The position numbers were made by a program, and so were the translations under genes. This document shows, one piece after another, positions 38,658 to 52,900 of a stretch of DNA of 64,000 nt (its first letter is position 1; each line of letters begins with the position of its first letter). The notes beneath the pieces were generated by a model that saw nothing but the letters and a program-made list of their open reading frames with translations, was not told the DNA's origin and did no database searches. The stretch is from Aplysia californica (taxonomy: Eukaryota; Mollusca; Gastropoda; Aplysiida; Aplysiidae): positions 651,548-715,547 of the forward strand of contig NW_004797507.1 in the NCBI RefSeq assembly GCF_000002075.1. Direction: 5' to 3'.

Positions 38658-41600
38658 TGTGCAGTTTACATTTTGCCATAAAAATTCATTTTTTTTAAAC
38701 AAGAACTTTAGACACAATCACTTCAACCTCTGTGGCAAGGATTTCTTCTGCTCTTCTAAAATAAATCGTGACATAAGGGGAAAATATTCAGGAAAAGTGC
38801 ATCCCTGAGCCTCTACCCTTAACATACCAATGAGCTTTCTCTGGGTGATGTCTACGTAGCGCCACTTGTGGAAACGAGGAAACACCTCGCGGAGAATGTA
38901 CAGGACGCTGGCTGTGTGCTCCCGCTCCCGGCCCTCCTTGGAGAAAGACTGCGACAGGCGACAAAGAGTTTAGTTTTAGTAAGAGTTTTGCGTCACTTGC
39001 AACATTATTATTATAAGGTCATATAAGTGCTGAAGATTAGATGTGTTACAAGAGAGTAACAAATAAAAAAGTAGGAGAGATCAGGACGATAGGCGTTTGA
39101 TAGGAAAGAAGGAGTGCGACACACCGGAGCACCCACCAACCACCCAAGGACAAAGAGTTTTACAGTTTGGGTAAAGAGAAACCTCAACACAAAAAGAGAC
39201 TGTCTTTAAGGACGGATGAACAGACAGATGAATAAACAGACGGACAGACAGACAGACAGGGAAAGCAAATAAGTAGGGCCTACCAGTGGTGCCTTACAAG
39301 ACAAAAAGGCATTTATTTCAGTGTCTAACAAAGAGCAGAAAACAACAGAATCTGCTATACACAAATAGCTCCTATTCCACACATAGGGGTTCTTAACCAA
39401 TTTTGTTTCACAAGCAATCCTAGACTTGATATTTACAGACATTATTATTGCCATCCCCTGTGTATGTAAGAATGTTTTAGGCAAATTTTAAAATTTTTTC
39501 ACAATTCCAAAAAGTTTAGAAAATTTCAGCACAACATCAACAGTGATAATGTTACATTCTAAAACTAGACCTGAGTTGACACAACACCGAACAACAGCCA
39601 GTTTTAAAGACCTATAAACGTTTCGAAAATTAAGATGTGAAAAATATAAAGCCACATTGAAAACAAAATGTCGATCAAGGACATCAGAGGAAAACCACAG
39701 ACAGGAAGGCAGGACAGACAGACAGACAGAGAAATTGCCAATGTTCTGAGTCTTTAGTCATGAGCAGGTAGTAGAGTAAAGAAGGAGAAACACAGACTCA
39801 CCACAACCAGTTGCGAGACCAAGTCCAGCACAGACAGCGTGACCAGGTAGGTCCCCTGTGGGCACTCGGTGGTAGCCAGCAGACAGCCGTACAGACCTTG
39901 GTTCACACCATCACCGCTGGACACAACAAGGGAAGAACAATCATACAATTGTCTGAGTCATTTGAGAAGCATCGTGGTGAAATCAGGCGCTCGTCAAAAT
40001 AATGAAATCACAGAATTTAGCATTTTTCCGACCAATGGGTAATTTCTTTTCCAAATTTTCTTCTTGTTTTTTTGGCTCAACACCTTTTATGTCTCTTTCA
40101 AAACACATTTCTTTGTGCATTTTACTAAAAAAACGTGGAAAGGCACAAAAATGTAAATTTGCAGTTTCCAAGGACACTCAAGCTTTGAAAGGTACCAAAT
40201 TTTGGCAGCCATTTTCTCGCTACTTTTACTACCTCTGACACCAGGCGACCCCCTCCTCCCTCAGTTGCAAATATCTTGACATCTATTAGATAGATCAGCA
40301 CTTGTTTTCATCAAAAGCGAGACAAAATTAACAAGCCCTAGGGCGATTAAAATAACTTCATGTGACCAAAAAATCGACGAGCGCCCGATTCCATCACGGC
40401 GTGACACGTTAAACTTCCAGTAACACCACAACAGTCACATCTAATCAGAGAGAGTAGATGAAGACAACAGTATCAGGAAAATGAAATAAAAGAAATGGAC
40501 CGAAACAAATGATCAGAATGATTGTTTACACCTTCATCCATATTTAAATAATTTACTTATTTTTTATTTTCTTCGTTGGAAAATGTTTTGCAAGCGCTGT
40601 AAAACACTTACCAAAAAAACAACAACAACAACCCCCCCCCCCCCCCCCCCCCCCGCACAAGAAACAATTTATGTTGATGCATGGATATGCATATGTCATT
40701 AAACGAAAAGACGAAAGAGGAATTTCATTTTATTTTATATTTCTCTAATTTTCTCATTCACCTCAAGACTTCAGAGAAATCATCAATGTTCTCAGTCAGG
40801 AACGGCAACAGGCCCGTCTGTTTGAGATGGTGAGAAACCTGAAAGTAAAAATATCAATGCTTTTTTTTCTTTAAAATAAAAAAATATGAAAAGTACAGAA
40901 AAATTACACTTTACAAAATCTATATCCCTGTTAACTCTTTATCTCCGAGGAGGGTAAACCCATTACGCCTGTGCCCTTTTTAGGTACGAAATCTAAAAAT
41001 GACGAAAACGTCACTAAATGGGTCATTAAATCGAAACTCGCAAAGCTATTATGATAGTACTTCATCTAATGAATGAGCTTCCAGTAAAAGAAACCTGTTT
41101 TCGGTAACTTGATGTCAAAGTCATCGTAAAGGAATGTGCCCGAGCCGCTGTCAGCAGCTCACCAGCATAGCAGTTCCGACTGCGAGCCGCTGGGAGCGGT
41201 TTGCCAGAAATAAAGAGTTAAGTTGTTTATTATGAGTCAATGCAATTACGGCTACATGTCCTCAGGAACAAAATAGGATAATAATGACATAAAATAGAAA
41301 AGAAAAACAGGAGCAAACCACCACCCCCCCCTCCTTCCACAAAACCACCGGTAGTTCGCTTTTAATAAGTCCATTTTTTTAAAGTTATAAATTTCATATC
41401 AACATGTACGATTTTGTTCAAGCTACATTTCAGAGCAGTGTATTTAAAACAAAATTTATAAATAACACCATGACAGCTTGAAAGCAAAGTCCTCTTTAAC
41501 TTCCAACAAATCCCAACCATAAGTCCCCATCCCTCCCCCCAATCCCCCAGCATCCAGTCATCCCACCTCACCTACCCATCCCCCAACATTCAGTCATCCT

Positions 41601-43878
41601 ACCTCCCCTCCTCCTCTCCCTATCCCTCAACATCATCTTCCCACCTCCCCTTCTCCCCAGCATCCAGTCGTCCCCCCTCGCCCCCCCCCCCCCCCCTTCC
41701 TCATTCCCAGCACTGTCTTCCCTCCTCCCATCCCCTTCTCCTTATTCCCCCAGCATTAAGTCTTTCAACTTCCCTTCCCTTCATTACCAAGACCCTCACA
41801 CTTCAGACAAAGAGCCTGCTGACCTGAGTGTGAAAAAGCGGCACAGCCCGTGCCAGACAGTGGATGGTGTGGGACAGGAGTTCTATAGGGGCTGGGCTCA
41901 GAACCGCAAACCTAAGGGGAAGAAAAGATTGTGTTCATTTGTAATAAGTAAGGTTATCAATAGAAATTTTACTCAAAAACGGTTTCACAACAGCTGAAGA
42001 AGATACCACTAAGAACAAAACCCTTCACTAATAAAAATGAAATTATATGGGTATAATGCCCTTTGCAACACGGTAAGGTTATTAAGAGGCGGGACCTCTG
42101 AACTCAATGTCCATGGCGGGAAGACTGAGCTGAACGGGAAAATTTGTGTAAAAATCCTTTCTTATGGACACAACCTTGGACCGAGCTAAGATTCGAACCC
42201 TTGACCCCACAATCTTATGACTGTGAATCTGGTGGCCTAACCATCAGAAAAAGACTTAATAAAATCAAAACACAAAAGTTTAAAAAGAAAAGTGCAGCAA
42301 CCTTCACTCCTATTACATATCATTGCTGTTACAAAAAAATTAGCAATTTAAATATTTCGTTCTCTTCCAGTAAAGCAGGGTCTAATGCAGGTACTTATAA
42401 CACAATGACAAATACATAATATACATATGACTAAAAGACTTCACATGGTCGGCCACAAACGAAAAGGATAAAAACAAAATACTTGCCTTAGAATCAGCTG
42501 GTAGCCCAAACTGAATATCTCTGAAAACTCTGTGACAGAAGACGGGTCAGAAGTCATGACCTCTTTGATGAGCTCCATCACCATGGTGACCTTGATAAGC
42601 TGTTCCGTCTGCACCATACCTGTGCATAAAACCAAATTTTTTGTTCAGATGTTCATACGTTTGATGAAACCCCCCCCCCCCCCCCCCACCCGAAAAACCA
42701 ACACATTCACACGGTGGAAGCCTGTATGAGCCAGTAAAACTTTAACCCTCATCCTGCGGGAGCCGGGTTTATGTAGCCCGATAAGCCTATTTCGGCACCT
42801 CGCCTGCGTTCTGGTCCCGAGTCAGTGTAGCTCCTGGCTCAGCGCACGCGCAGCGTGCATCCTCTTACGTGTCATTCGGGTCCCAAGTCGGATCCCCATT
42901 CACGCAGGTCAAGTGTGTGTGCGTCAGTCTGCTTGAGTTTGTGTGTGTTTGTGGCCTTCTTCTAGAACCACCTGCGTTGGTTCGTAATCGAGGCATACGT
43001 CTCATTCAAAACATGCCAAGTTGATAGCTCTAGATGTGCGTCCAATGAAATTATAGAAGAAATTGACCCACTTAGACATGAGGAGCTCGAAAGGATAGTC
43101 AGGAAACAAGACTTCCATTTTTCTATACCAAATATTTCAAATGAGCTTGATTTTGTATGAAATGATACTACCTGATAAAAGATGAGCTAGTTTAATAGTT
43201 TTGAATACCCTTGTGCAGGTACAAAGAACAATTTGAGTGTAAAACATTCGGAAATTGACCTAAATTATCCCTTTTCGAACCTCAGGTCATTCATAACAAC
43301 AAGAGCGTCCAGAAAGGTTATTCAAATGGGCGTAACTACTCGTAATGTCTTATCAGCTTGTGAGAGGGGGTTATTCATGTGTTTGTAACACTTTATAAAT
43401 AGAATACTATGAAGGATAGAGCGTTATTTTCATCATCAGTTAACACACTCCCGCGGTATTCATGGCGAAAACACACGTTTCCCGGCGCGCGCGCTGTACA
43501 CCAACAGTACACACTGAGTGACCCCGGCGGCCTGCCCGGCGAGTCCGACGTAATCGGTTGCTGATAAGATACGCATCTGGGCACAGATGCAGAATAAGAG
43601 TTAAGGATGAAGAGAAGCCGTAGTTGTTTGCGCTGTTCCATCAGGTCAGGCAACAGCATCTGGACTACATCTTACATCCTGTGAAGACGAGGCATACGTC
43701 TGATTAGGCAAATGCTTGTCAGAAAACATCTTGCATCTCTTCGTGTACTGCATAATTGAGTTCCTTGCTTTTTATTTCCATACAACTGATTTATACAGGC
43801 TTTACAAAAAAATTTACAAAATGCAGAGGGCCAAAATAAATTATTTTTCTTTAAAGGATTGGAAAAGAATAGCTCAAA

Positions 43879-43912
<34 letters not shown>

Positions 43913-46900
43913 AACAGCAGAGAGAGAGAGAGAGAGAGGAGAGAGGAGAGAGAGGAGAGAGAGGAGAGAGAGGAGAGAGAGGAGAAAGAGGAGAGAGAGG
44001 GGAAGGGGGGGGGGGCAAAAAAAGACAGAGAAAGAGAGACAAACAGACACAACGAAAGATCAAAAGAGAGTACCTGCACCATGGGAGACCTGAGAAAGCA
44101 GCTCCTGTATCTCCCCCATCAGCATCTGCCAGCCGTTGTACGTGGTTTCCCACTGGATGATGTGGCCTAGGCTGCTCAGGTCTCGCCGAACAGCTGGAAG
44201 GAGACAAAACATTCACTACACATGTGCCTGATCGTTGGGTTGACATCTCATTTGACACAAAAGGGTTCTTCCTCTCCCTGCAGCAGCACTACATGGCATT
44301 GGACAGAAGGGCGAGAGCCCAGCTGTTGCTGGATCGATAACAACAACTCCCTGCAGCAGCAAACCAATTAGATTGCAGCATTTCGTCAACAACAATCTTG
44401 TCCAAAATGGTGGGAACTGAAGTCGCATGAGTGTGATGAGGAACTTTCCCAAACTATATGATGATATTCTTTTCAATGATTTTTTAATCGTATTTTATTT
44501 GAGCATGCTGACAATATTAAACTGACGATACTAACTTTATCACAACAAATATGTTGACAGTGTCCACTTTGGATTTATCGATTCAAAATTTGATACCTGA
44601 TTAAAAAGTAAAAATCAAAAGGTATGTAGAAATCCCGTGTCCTTTTATTCCTCCATCAAAAATGTTTTGTTTAGTTTTAGGTTTTAGTAAGAGTTTTACA
44701 GCACTTGCAACACAATAAGGTCTTACAAGTGCCGAAGAGTAAACGTGTTACAAGAGAGAAAAATACATAAAAAAGGAGAGATAAGGATGATAGATGTTTG
44801 ATTGGAAAGAAGGAGTAAACCACACCAGAGTACCTGCCAACCACCCACATGTATTATGTGTTGTTGGTACAGATCCAGTGTTATGTAGGCTTTCACCCTT
44901 CTAATTTAAAATGTAAATAATATCTTTCATACCCCTCGACTAAGATTGGTATTCAAAAATAAAAACCCACAAATACCTACCAGTGATACCTTCCAACCAC
45001 CCACAAAACTGAGTGTATCTAATTTTTTAAAAACCAAAACAAACAAATAAACAAAACAAGAAAGTTCAGCAGAAGTGAGAACAAGATAATGAAAGCACCA
45101 AGAAGTTTCAAACACACAAGTTAAAAGCTATGTCAAACTTAGATGGAGTTTTGTTTTGGCGCTTGCAACTGCATACGGTCATATGAGCGCGGGACACATT
45201 AAACGTCAGTTGGTAGGAAATTTTAAATTTTGCGCGGGTGGCAGCCGAAGCCTACTTTTATCAACTTAGGACCACCACAGGATCCTTAATGTGCGCGACT
45301 TACTCACTGGACCTCTGAGATTTTTCTCCCTTATCCGAGAAGGTAAGGTTTTAGTGCCTAAGAACAGGGGTGTGGGCTGAAAGACAGCAGTAAGAAAAGA
45401 AAGAGCCAAGAAGTAGCAGTAGAAAGGCTGCAGAAAGGGTCAGGAGCCTAGAGGAGGGGGCAAAGGAGGTGACAAGGTGGGGACAGAAAGTGGAGATGAA
45501 AGCAGACGACAGAACATTGTTAGAGAGCAGGAAAGAAGGTGAAAGGAAAACATTTTAGAGAAGAAAATTTTCCATCACTTTCCGGCTTCATACCCGGGAC
45601 CTATTGAATGAGAGGCAAACACCATAACCTCTCGGCCACGAGAGCCCACTTTTGATGATTTTATAGTCATTGTATTGACAAGACTTACTTGATGGATTCA
45701 TCACTCTTCCTTTGCTGCTTCTCTCTATTGCAAAGTCACCTGATGATGGAAGCAAATTTTAACTCAGAATAAGTGCAACGAGAAAGGGCAGGGAAGAAAA
45801 AAAATAATTTTTCAGCTAAATTTATGGCACTTGCAACATAATATGGTTGTAAGTGCTGAAGATTAGCAGTGGACCAGAGGATAACAAACACAAAAAAGAA
45901 GGAGAGATAAGGACGACAGATGTTTAACAGGTAACTCATGAAAACAGCTTAATGTGAATGTTAACTTTGTTCTATCCTGCAAATCTTAACAGGAGTTATT
46001 AAGACGTTCCGTTCTAAATAGGAAGGCAAATTATCTGTTGAGGAGTGACTGATCTGTCACAGGCAGTATGAGATATTGATGATCGAGTGAATTTATAAAT
46101 TCGAAAATGGGTGGGATATCTACCAGTGATGAAGTGACCTTGTGTTTCACATTAGATAGGATAGTGTGTGAACCAATGATGCAGCGGTCACTTACTATTC
46201 TGAAATTGCTGCTTATTCCTCCTCAAGACTGATCTGCTTCAGGCAGTGTAAGACAATTGATGATCCAGTGACTCTATGTTAAAATATGGGTGGGATATTT
46301 ACCAGTGATGAGGTGACCTTCTGTTTTACAATGGATGGTATGTTCACTCTTTCAGGATGAAGTAGACACACTGGCCCGATCAACAGTAAACCAAAAGGTA
46401 ATGTATCCGTACATTTCGAACCATCATACACAAAAAGGAAACAAATTTACCTTTTTCAAAGTATGTATCTTGTTGCATGCCTTTTAAAGTTTCAAATAAA
46501 GAAAACAAAATCATAAAATCTATTTGAATAATGAAATTACGTCTCAAAACAGCATATCTGCCAGCGTTGTTGAATAACCAGAATGTGCATCTTCAATGGA
46601 TAAACCAATGGTACAGTGGTCACTTAGAGTTCTTAAATGGCTGCTTGTTCCTCCTCAAGACACAGATATGTTACAGGCAGTGTGAGATAATTGATGATCC
46701 AGTGACTTTGTGTTCGAAAATGGGTGGGATATTTACCCATGATGAGATGAGCTTCTGTTTCATAATGGACAGGACAGTGTGTTCACAAATGGTGCAGCGG
46801 TCATTTACTGTTCTTGTTTTGTTTTGTTTTGGTGTTTTACGGCGCTCGCAACAGCAAAAAGTCATACGAACAAGTTGGACACATTAAACATTGTCAGTTT

Positions 46901-49900
46901 GGTGGGAGTTAATTTTTTAATTTTGCCCAGGTGGAAGCCAAAGACTGCTCTTATCGATTTTAAACCACAAAAGGATCTTTAATGTGCGCAACTTGCACAC
47001 AGAACCTCTGAAAAAGTGGAGATGAAAGCAGATAACAGAACATGGTTAGAGAGCAGGAAAGGAGGTGAAAGGAGTAAACTTTAAAGAAGAAAATGTTCTA
47101 TCCTTGTCAGATTTTGAACCTTGGACCCACTGAATGAGACGTGAACACCTTAACCTCTAGACCACCAGATCCCCCACTTACTGTTCTGAAATGGCTGCTT
47201 GTTCCTCCTCAAGACAAAGACGCCTTTCTCCTCCGTGGTTTGCAGGTCAGAGGAGCGGTTGTTGTCCAGTAGCTCTGTGTACTGACCCAGCTGGTGCATG
47301 CACTTCTTGACCTGAGGAGACCGCCGGCATCTTGAGAGGTTAGAAACATTGCCTCCTTTCTAATCGCTACCTTAGCATTATAAAGTTCTATCAGACATTT
47401 TTTACCATTTTGAGTTACAAAGACATGAGGTCAGAAACCAAGAGTTCTATCTGCTGTATCAAAATCGTAAGATGATTACGAGTCGTTATCAAGATTTCAA
47501 AGAATTGATTTCGAAAAAGCTTGGCATGCTGTGAAACTCAAAATTTTTAACATCAAATTTCTCAAAACAAGGTACTGAGCAGATAGAACTTTGTAATTCT
47601 TGGGTAGCGTAATGTCATGCTGCTCGGTTATCTGCGTTTAATTATGAAAACACAGCCTTTCAAACATGATCCTGTAGGTCATCGCAGTTGCAGTTTACAA
47701 AAGTTTTTGTCTTTCTGAAATCATCCTGCTACATCATCTGTGTCCACATTTTTAGCAATCATTCTAACAGTATGCTGTCAAGCAAACCAAAACATAAATC
47801 ATGAAAAAACAGTCAGGGAAAAGCTAGTCAAACTTGAGTCAACGCCCAGCGCTGTCTTTCCTTCAAATGCTAACATATCTACCAATAGTGGCACCATATT
47901 ATGTAAATAAAGGAAAAACAATTCAAAGTAACAGCTATTGCATACAATCCTCTCTTCCACCCTCCATCACTGCCCATTGGCCAACAAATCGTTTCTCCTT
48001 TCATTTGAGAGGTATTTTCTATTCACCTGTTGAGCACTGTGGCCCCCGGCCCGAGCCAATGAGATGTTCAGCTGAGTGAAGCAGACAAAGTCAAGAGGAA
48101 ACCAGTTCCGGGCTGAATCGTAAAGCATGGCCAGACCCTCGCTGCCGCTCTGAGGGGAAAAAAACCCACAAACATAAAAAAAATACACACAAGCACATAT
48201 TATAACTACATATTAAGTGATACATCGCGGTGAAAACAGACGTTCATCAAAAGAAAGACATCAAATAAAAACAGCATTTTTTCAGCCCACTTGGCAATTT
48301 TTATCGAATTTTTGCTATTTTACCTGATTCCTGTTAGGTCCATCAAAAAACACATTTCTGTCCGACTTTTACTGAAAAACACTGATTTCATTATAAAGAA
48401 TGTAAATTTGCAGTTTCCAAGGACTCTTGAGCCTTGGAAGTCACCAAACTTAGGCAGCCATTTTTTCCACTAATTTTTACATTTAAAACCCAGCAACCCC
48501 CACCTCTGTCAACCTGAAATGTGTCAACTTCTAGTCAAGATAGATGGGTATATTTCTTCACCGAAAGCAAAACAAAAGAACAAGGTTTAAGAAGATGAGA
48601 TTAACTCCACATGCCTAAAAATTGGCGAGCGCCAGATTCCAACTTGTCGTGACACACATATGTATAAATATTCGCACTACATGAACATGGCCAGACCGAT
48701 TATTTCTCTCTGCCAGAGAAAAACATACACACATAATAAATATACACACACAAAACGCTGTAAACACACACACACTTATGCACACACACTATAAATACCT
48801 ACAGTTTTTGTTTCGGCCACAGTAGCCCAAATATGCACTTACCCTATTTAGGCTATGTGGCCCATATATTATGGCAACCAACCCCGGATCAACTTACTTA
48901 GGCTATGCTATCGCTACCCTGGCCAACATAACCAAACATAAACTCGACCCAGGAGCCTCAAAGGCTTGTAATTCTTTGTCTATAATCTAGATACAGTCTC
49001 CTACGTCTTAGCCTCTTAGCGTCACTGCTGCTGGGTAGAATCCATATGCATAATGTGACAGTTCAGACCACTTATGAGACAGAACTGCCTGTTTCCCGAG
49101 CTTTAATACTGACAACTGAATTATTTCCAGTAAAATTTGTACATTTTTAGTGTTTTTAACTTCTTCAACCTCCATTGCTCACACTCATAATGGATGAAAG
49201 AGAAAATGGTTACAAATAGAAGCAATAAAGTTCAAATGACGTGCCATACTTACTTTTTCCCACATCATGTTTGCAATAAATTCCCACTTGAGGAGCTTCC
49301 ATGTGATTTTGTAAATTATCTGGGGGGTAAAAAAAAGATTTAATTGCATGAATGATACAGGGCCGGTAGCTCAACAGGTATGGTGTTCTCCTGACAATCC
49401 TAGGATGTGAAAATTAAGTATATTTCAGTTTGGTAAAAGTTTTGGGGTTTTTTTTTTGGTAAGTGGCTTACGGCGTTCGCAATTGCATAGGGTCATATGA
49501 GTGCATGGGACACATTAAACATTTTCAGTAGGTAGGAAATTTTGAATTTTGCCCAGGTACGGCCAAAGCCTACTCTTACCGAATTTGGACCACCAAGGGA
49601 TCTTTAATGTGTGCAACTTGTACACAGGAGCTCCGAGATTTTCCGCCCTTCACCGAGAAGGCTATGAGTTAGACCTTACATGCCATAAGATCAGGGATGT
49701 GGCTGTAAGACAGCAGTAATAAGGAGCTAAGGAGTAGAAGTAGAAAGGCCGCAGAAAGAGTCAGGAGCCCAGAGGAGGGTAAAAGTAAAATGGCGCTCAT
49801 AACTGTAAAAACGTCATATGATCAAATGGAATACAAATTGGTTCTATTCACGTCAGTTCACAGTACAGTTTGGTTTTTACTTTGCGAGTCAGAGCGGTTG

Positions 49901-52900
49901 AAGTGTCTAAAAATACATCGTAAAAATTTCAGTCTTAAAAAACAGTCAGTTTACTTTTTTTTTTTTTAAATAACACTGTCTACATTTGGAATAAAGACAA
50001 ATGATCTTTATAAAATAGAGAATTCTAATGGGATCAACAATTGAGAACAAAGTCTTTAAATTAGTGCATTTAATTTATTTTCTTTGGGTCTCTCCACAGT
50101 CTGGACAAACTATTAGGATATATCTAATCTTAAAGTAAGTGTATGAGTTTCATGCCTCTCTCAATACTATTAGGTTATTTAAGACTTCTCAGGCCGGGTG
50201 TACCATGTGACTCACAACACATGTAGCCTCTCATGAGTAAGAAAACATGTACCTCATGACCCCAGATATGTAAACCACAAGACCCAAACTCACAGCACAG
50301 GTGCCCTAAGCAGACAAAACCCATTTTTTTTTCCATTCACAGCAGGATCGAGATAAATAGGCTTTTTTTTGTCAGCGTAACCATTTAAAAAACAAGTTCT
50401 TCCAAAATTTGAATTTTAACTTGTTCAAAAACTAGTCACAGTATCACTTTGTTTTTTACACACAAGTAGGGTAACACAACACCTATAGAGGCATATCTCT
50501 TCTCAGCCATGTGGGGAAAATGTATGCAAAAATCCTAGAGCGACGTACTCCCGCAAAAACCGAACATCTTCTAAGTGACGCCCAATTTGGCTTTAGAAAA
50601 GGAAGAGGGTGCACTGATGCAATCTTCGCACTCCGACAACTGTGTGAGAGGGCTTTGGAATACGACAAAGATCACCACCTCGTATTTGTGGATCAAGAAA
50701 AAGCCTTTGATCGAGTAAATAGAAACAAGCTATGGAAGATCTTAGAGCAGTACGACATCAAGGGACAACTGCTAGACAACATCAGGGCTATCTATGCCAA
50801 CAGCAGAAGCGCTGTCCAAACTACCAGTGGAACATCGGACTGGTTTCCAGTAACATCCGGAGTGAGACAGGGCTGCAATCTCTCCCCTCTGCTCTTCGTG
50901 ATCAACATGGACCAGATAACAAAAGAGGCCAATCCAGACCCAGAGGCACTCAACGAACTCATGTTTGCAGATGACCTGGCAATGATTAACAACAAGACTC
51001 AGCTACAGGAGCATATAAACCAACTAAATGCGAGCTGCGAAAAATATGACATGAAGATCAGTATAAGCAAGACCGAAGTCATGACAATTAGCAGGAGACC
51101 AGGTAAAGTGGATATCAACATCAATGGATCCCAACTAAAACAAAGCACAGAATTCAAATACTTGGGCAGCATTTTCACAGAAAATGGAAAATTAGATCGA
51201 GCGATAGAGACTAGATGCCAGAGAGCCAACGCAGTCAGCTACCAACTGGGCCCTCTCCTGAAACATCCCAATATCCCCATGAGCACCAAGGCGAAGCTCA
51301 TCAACGCCATTTTCCTTCCAACGCTCACATATCAGTGCCAGACATGGACTCTAACAAAAGCCCTAGAGAGGAAACTGGTCACATGCGAGATGAAATGCTT
51401 AAGAAGAGCGGTCAACAAAACAAGAAAAGACAAAATTAAAAATGAAGTCATAAGGGACACCGTGGGAGCAACACCAGTCCTACCACACATTGAAAAACAA
51501 AAGGTCAAGTGGTTCGGACACCTCACGCAGATGCCCTCAAACCATCCAGCTCTGAGAGCATACAACATTAAATATTCTGGATGGAGAGCCAGAGGAAGAC
51601 CAAGGCGACGATGGAGTGAATCTGTGGCAGACACCCTTAAAGATCATGGGATGTCCCTCCTACAGGCCACACAACTTGCTGCAGACAGACACCTGTGTCT
51701 CCCCGCGACACCCCAGGGTACAAGCGGAAGAAAAAAGTAAAAGTAAAGTAAAGTAAAGTAGGGTAACTAACTGACCAGGCTTTCAATTTAGCTAACAAAA
51801 AAATTTGGAGCCAAAAATGAAAAAAGGCGTTTTTGTCAGCTTACGGCAGAGCAAGTACTACTACACAACCAACATGTGCGCCCAAGACTAAACATTACAG
51901 TCCCCACCTCTGTGTTGCCCAGCGAGTCCTCCTGGAAGAAAGCCAGCAGGGCTGACAGGCAGGAGTAGACACAGTAGTGGGCAGTGGAGGCCAGGTCCTG
52001 GGGAGGGAAAAATCTCATCTCAAACAGTGATGTACAATACAAAGTCCTTCCAACATTTTTAAAAGGAACAAAGCATTCGTCATGAAAAGAAAAAAGAAGC
52101 AAAGTGGGGGCTTGCAGGACAGGATGATTGAGAGAGTGCTTAAGGCCAGAGGTCTAGTGGAGGTCTTGTGAACACATCAGAGAACGTGAAATATTTTATC
52201 ACGTCATTCTTAAAAAGTCATTAAAACATTTCTATTCATAACAGGTTCATTTATGCATTTGAAATATATTATTTACCTTGGCAAAGATAAAAACCAGTAA
52301 TAAAAAAAATAGTCAAAGATTGAAAAACAATTTGTAAGAGCTTCATTAGCTATATCTGTCTGGAGCTGAGATAACACACCAATAACAATCCTTCAAAATC
52401 ATCAAAGCAATAGTTCACCATCCTCACCTCCGCTCACTGTTTCACTGGGTCTGGATTCGGATCAGATCTTTTAAATTGATTTGATGAAAAAATTGCCTAC
52501 TATACTGTCCAAAACACTGATACTATCAAGTCTGAAACTGTCACTTTTGAAAGCAGTAATCAAAGATTTTAACTGGCTGGACAGACCCAAAACATCAATA
52601 CTCCATCATCTTTGTAGATCAAAAGTTTACTGAATTTCTAATACTTAAAATAGATTGAAAGTGCACTCAATAAACTTCAAATAACAGAAAGTACACTGAG
52701 CAAGTAACTTTGCGATATCAATTCTGAAATTGACAGCCACTGTCTGAAAGGGCGCAAGGCAAAGAAACGAAAGGACACAGTACTTAAGTATTCTTATGTA
52801 ATGGCTAAATAAATAGTATACACTGGGTGACAACAATTTCATGCCACTCTCTGACAAACTTCTTTTTTTTTTTTACAGTAGAGGGTTCTACGGCACTCGC

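Noticed and set aside
42481-42486. GT donor four bases beyond the exon 18 end
   Set aside because: Using it shifts exon 19 out of the conserved frame, so the GC donor was kept.
43851-44258. Serine/leucine-rich ORF of 135 codons on minus and arginine/glutamate-rich ORFs on plus
   Set aside because: They read through (GA)n and (GT)n microsatellites. Only the part that overlaps exon 17 (44074-44193) is coding, and it is in NUP188.
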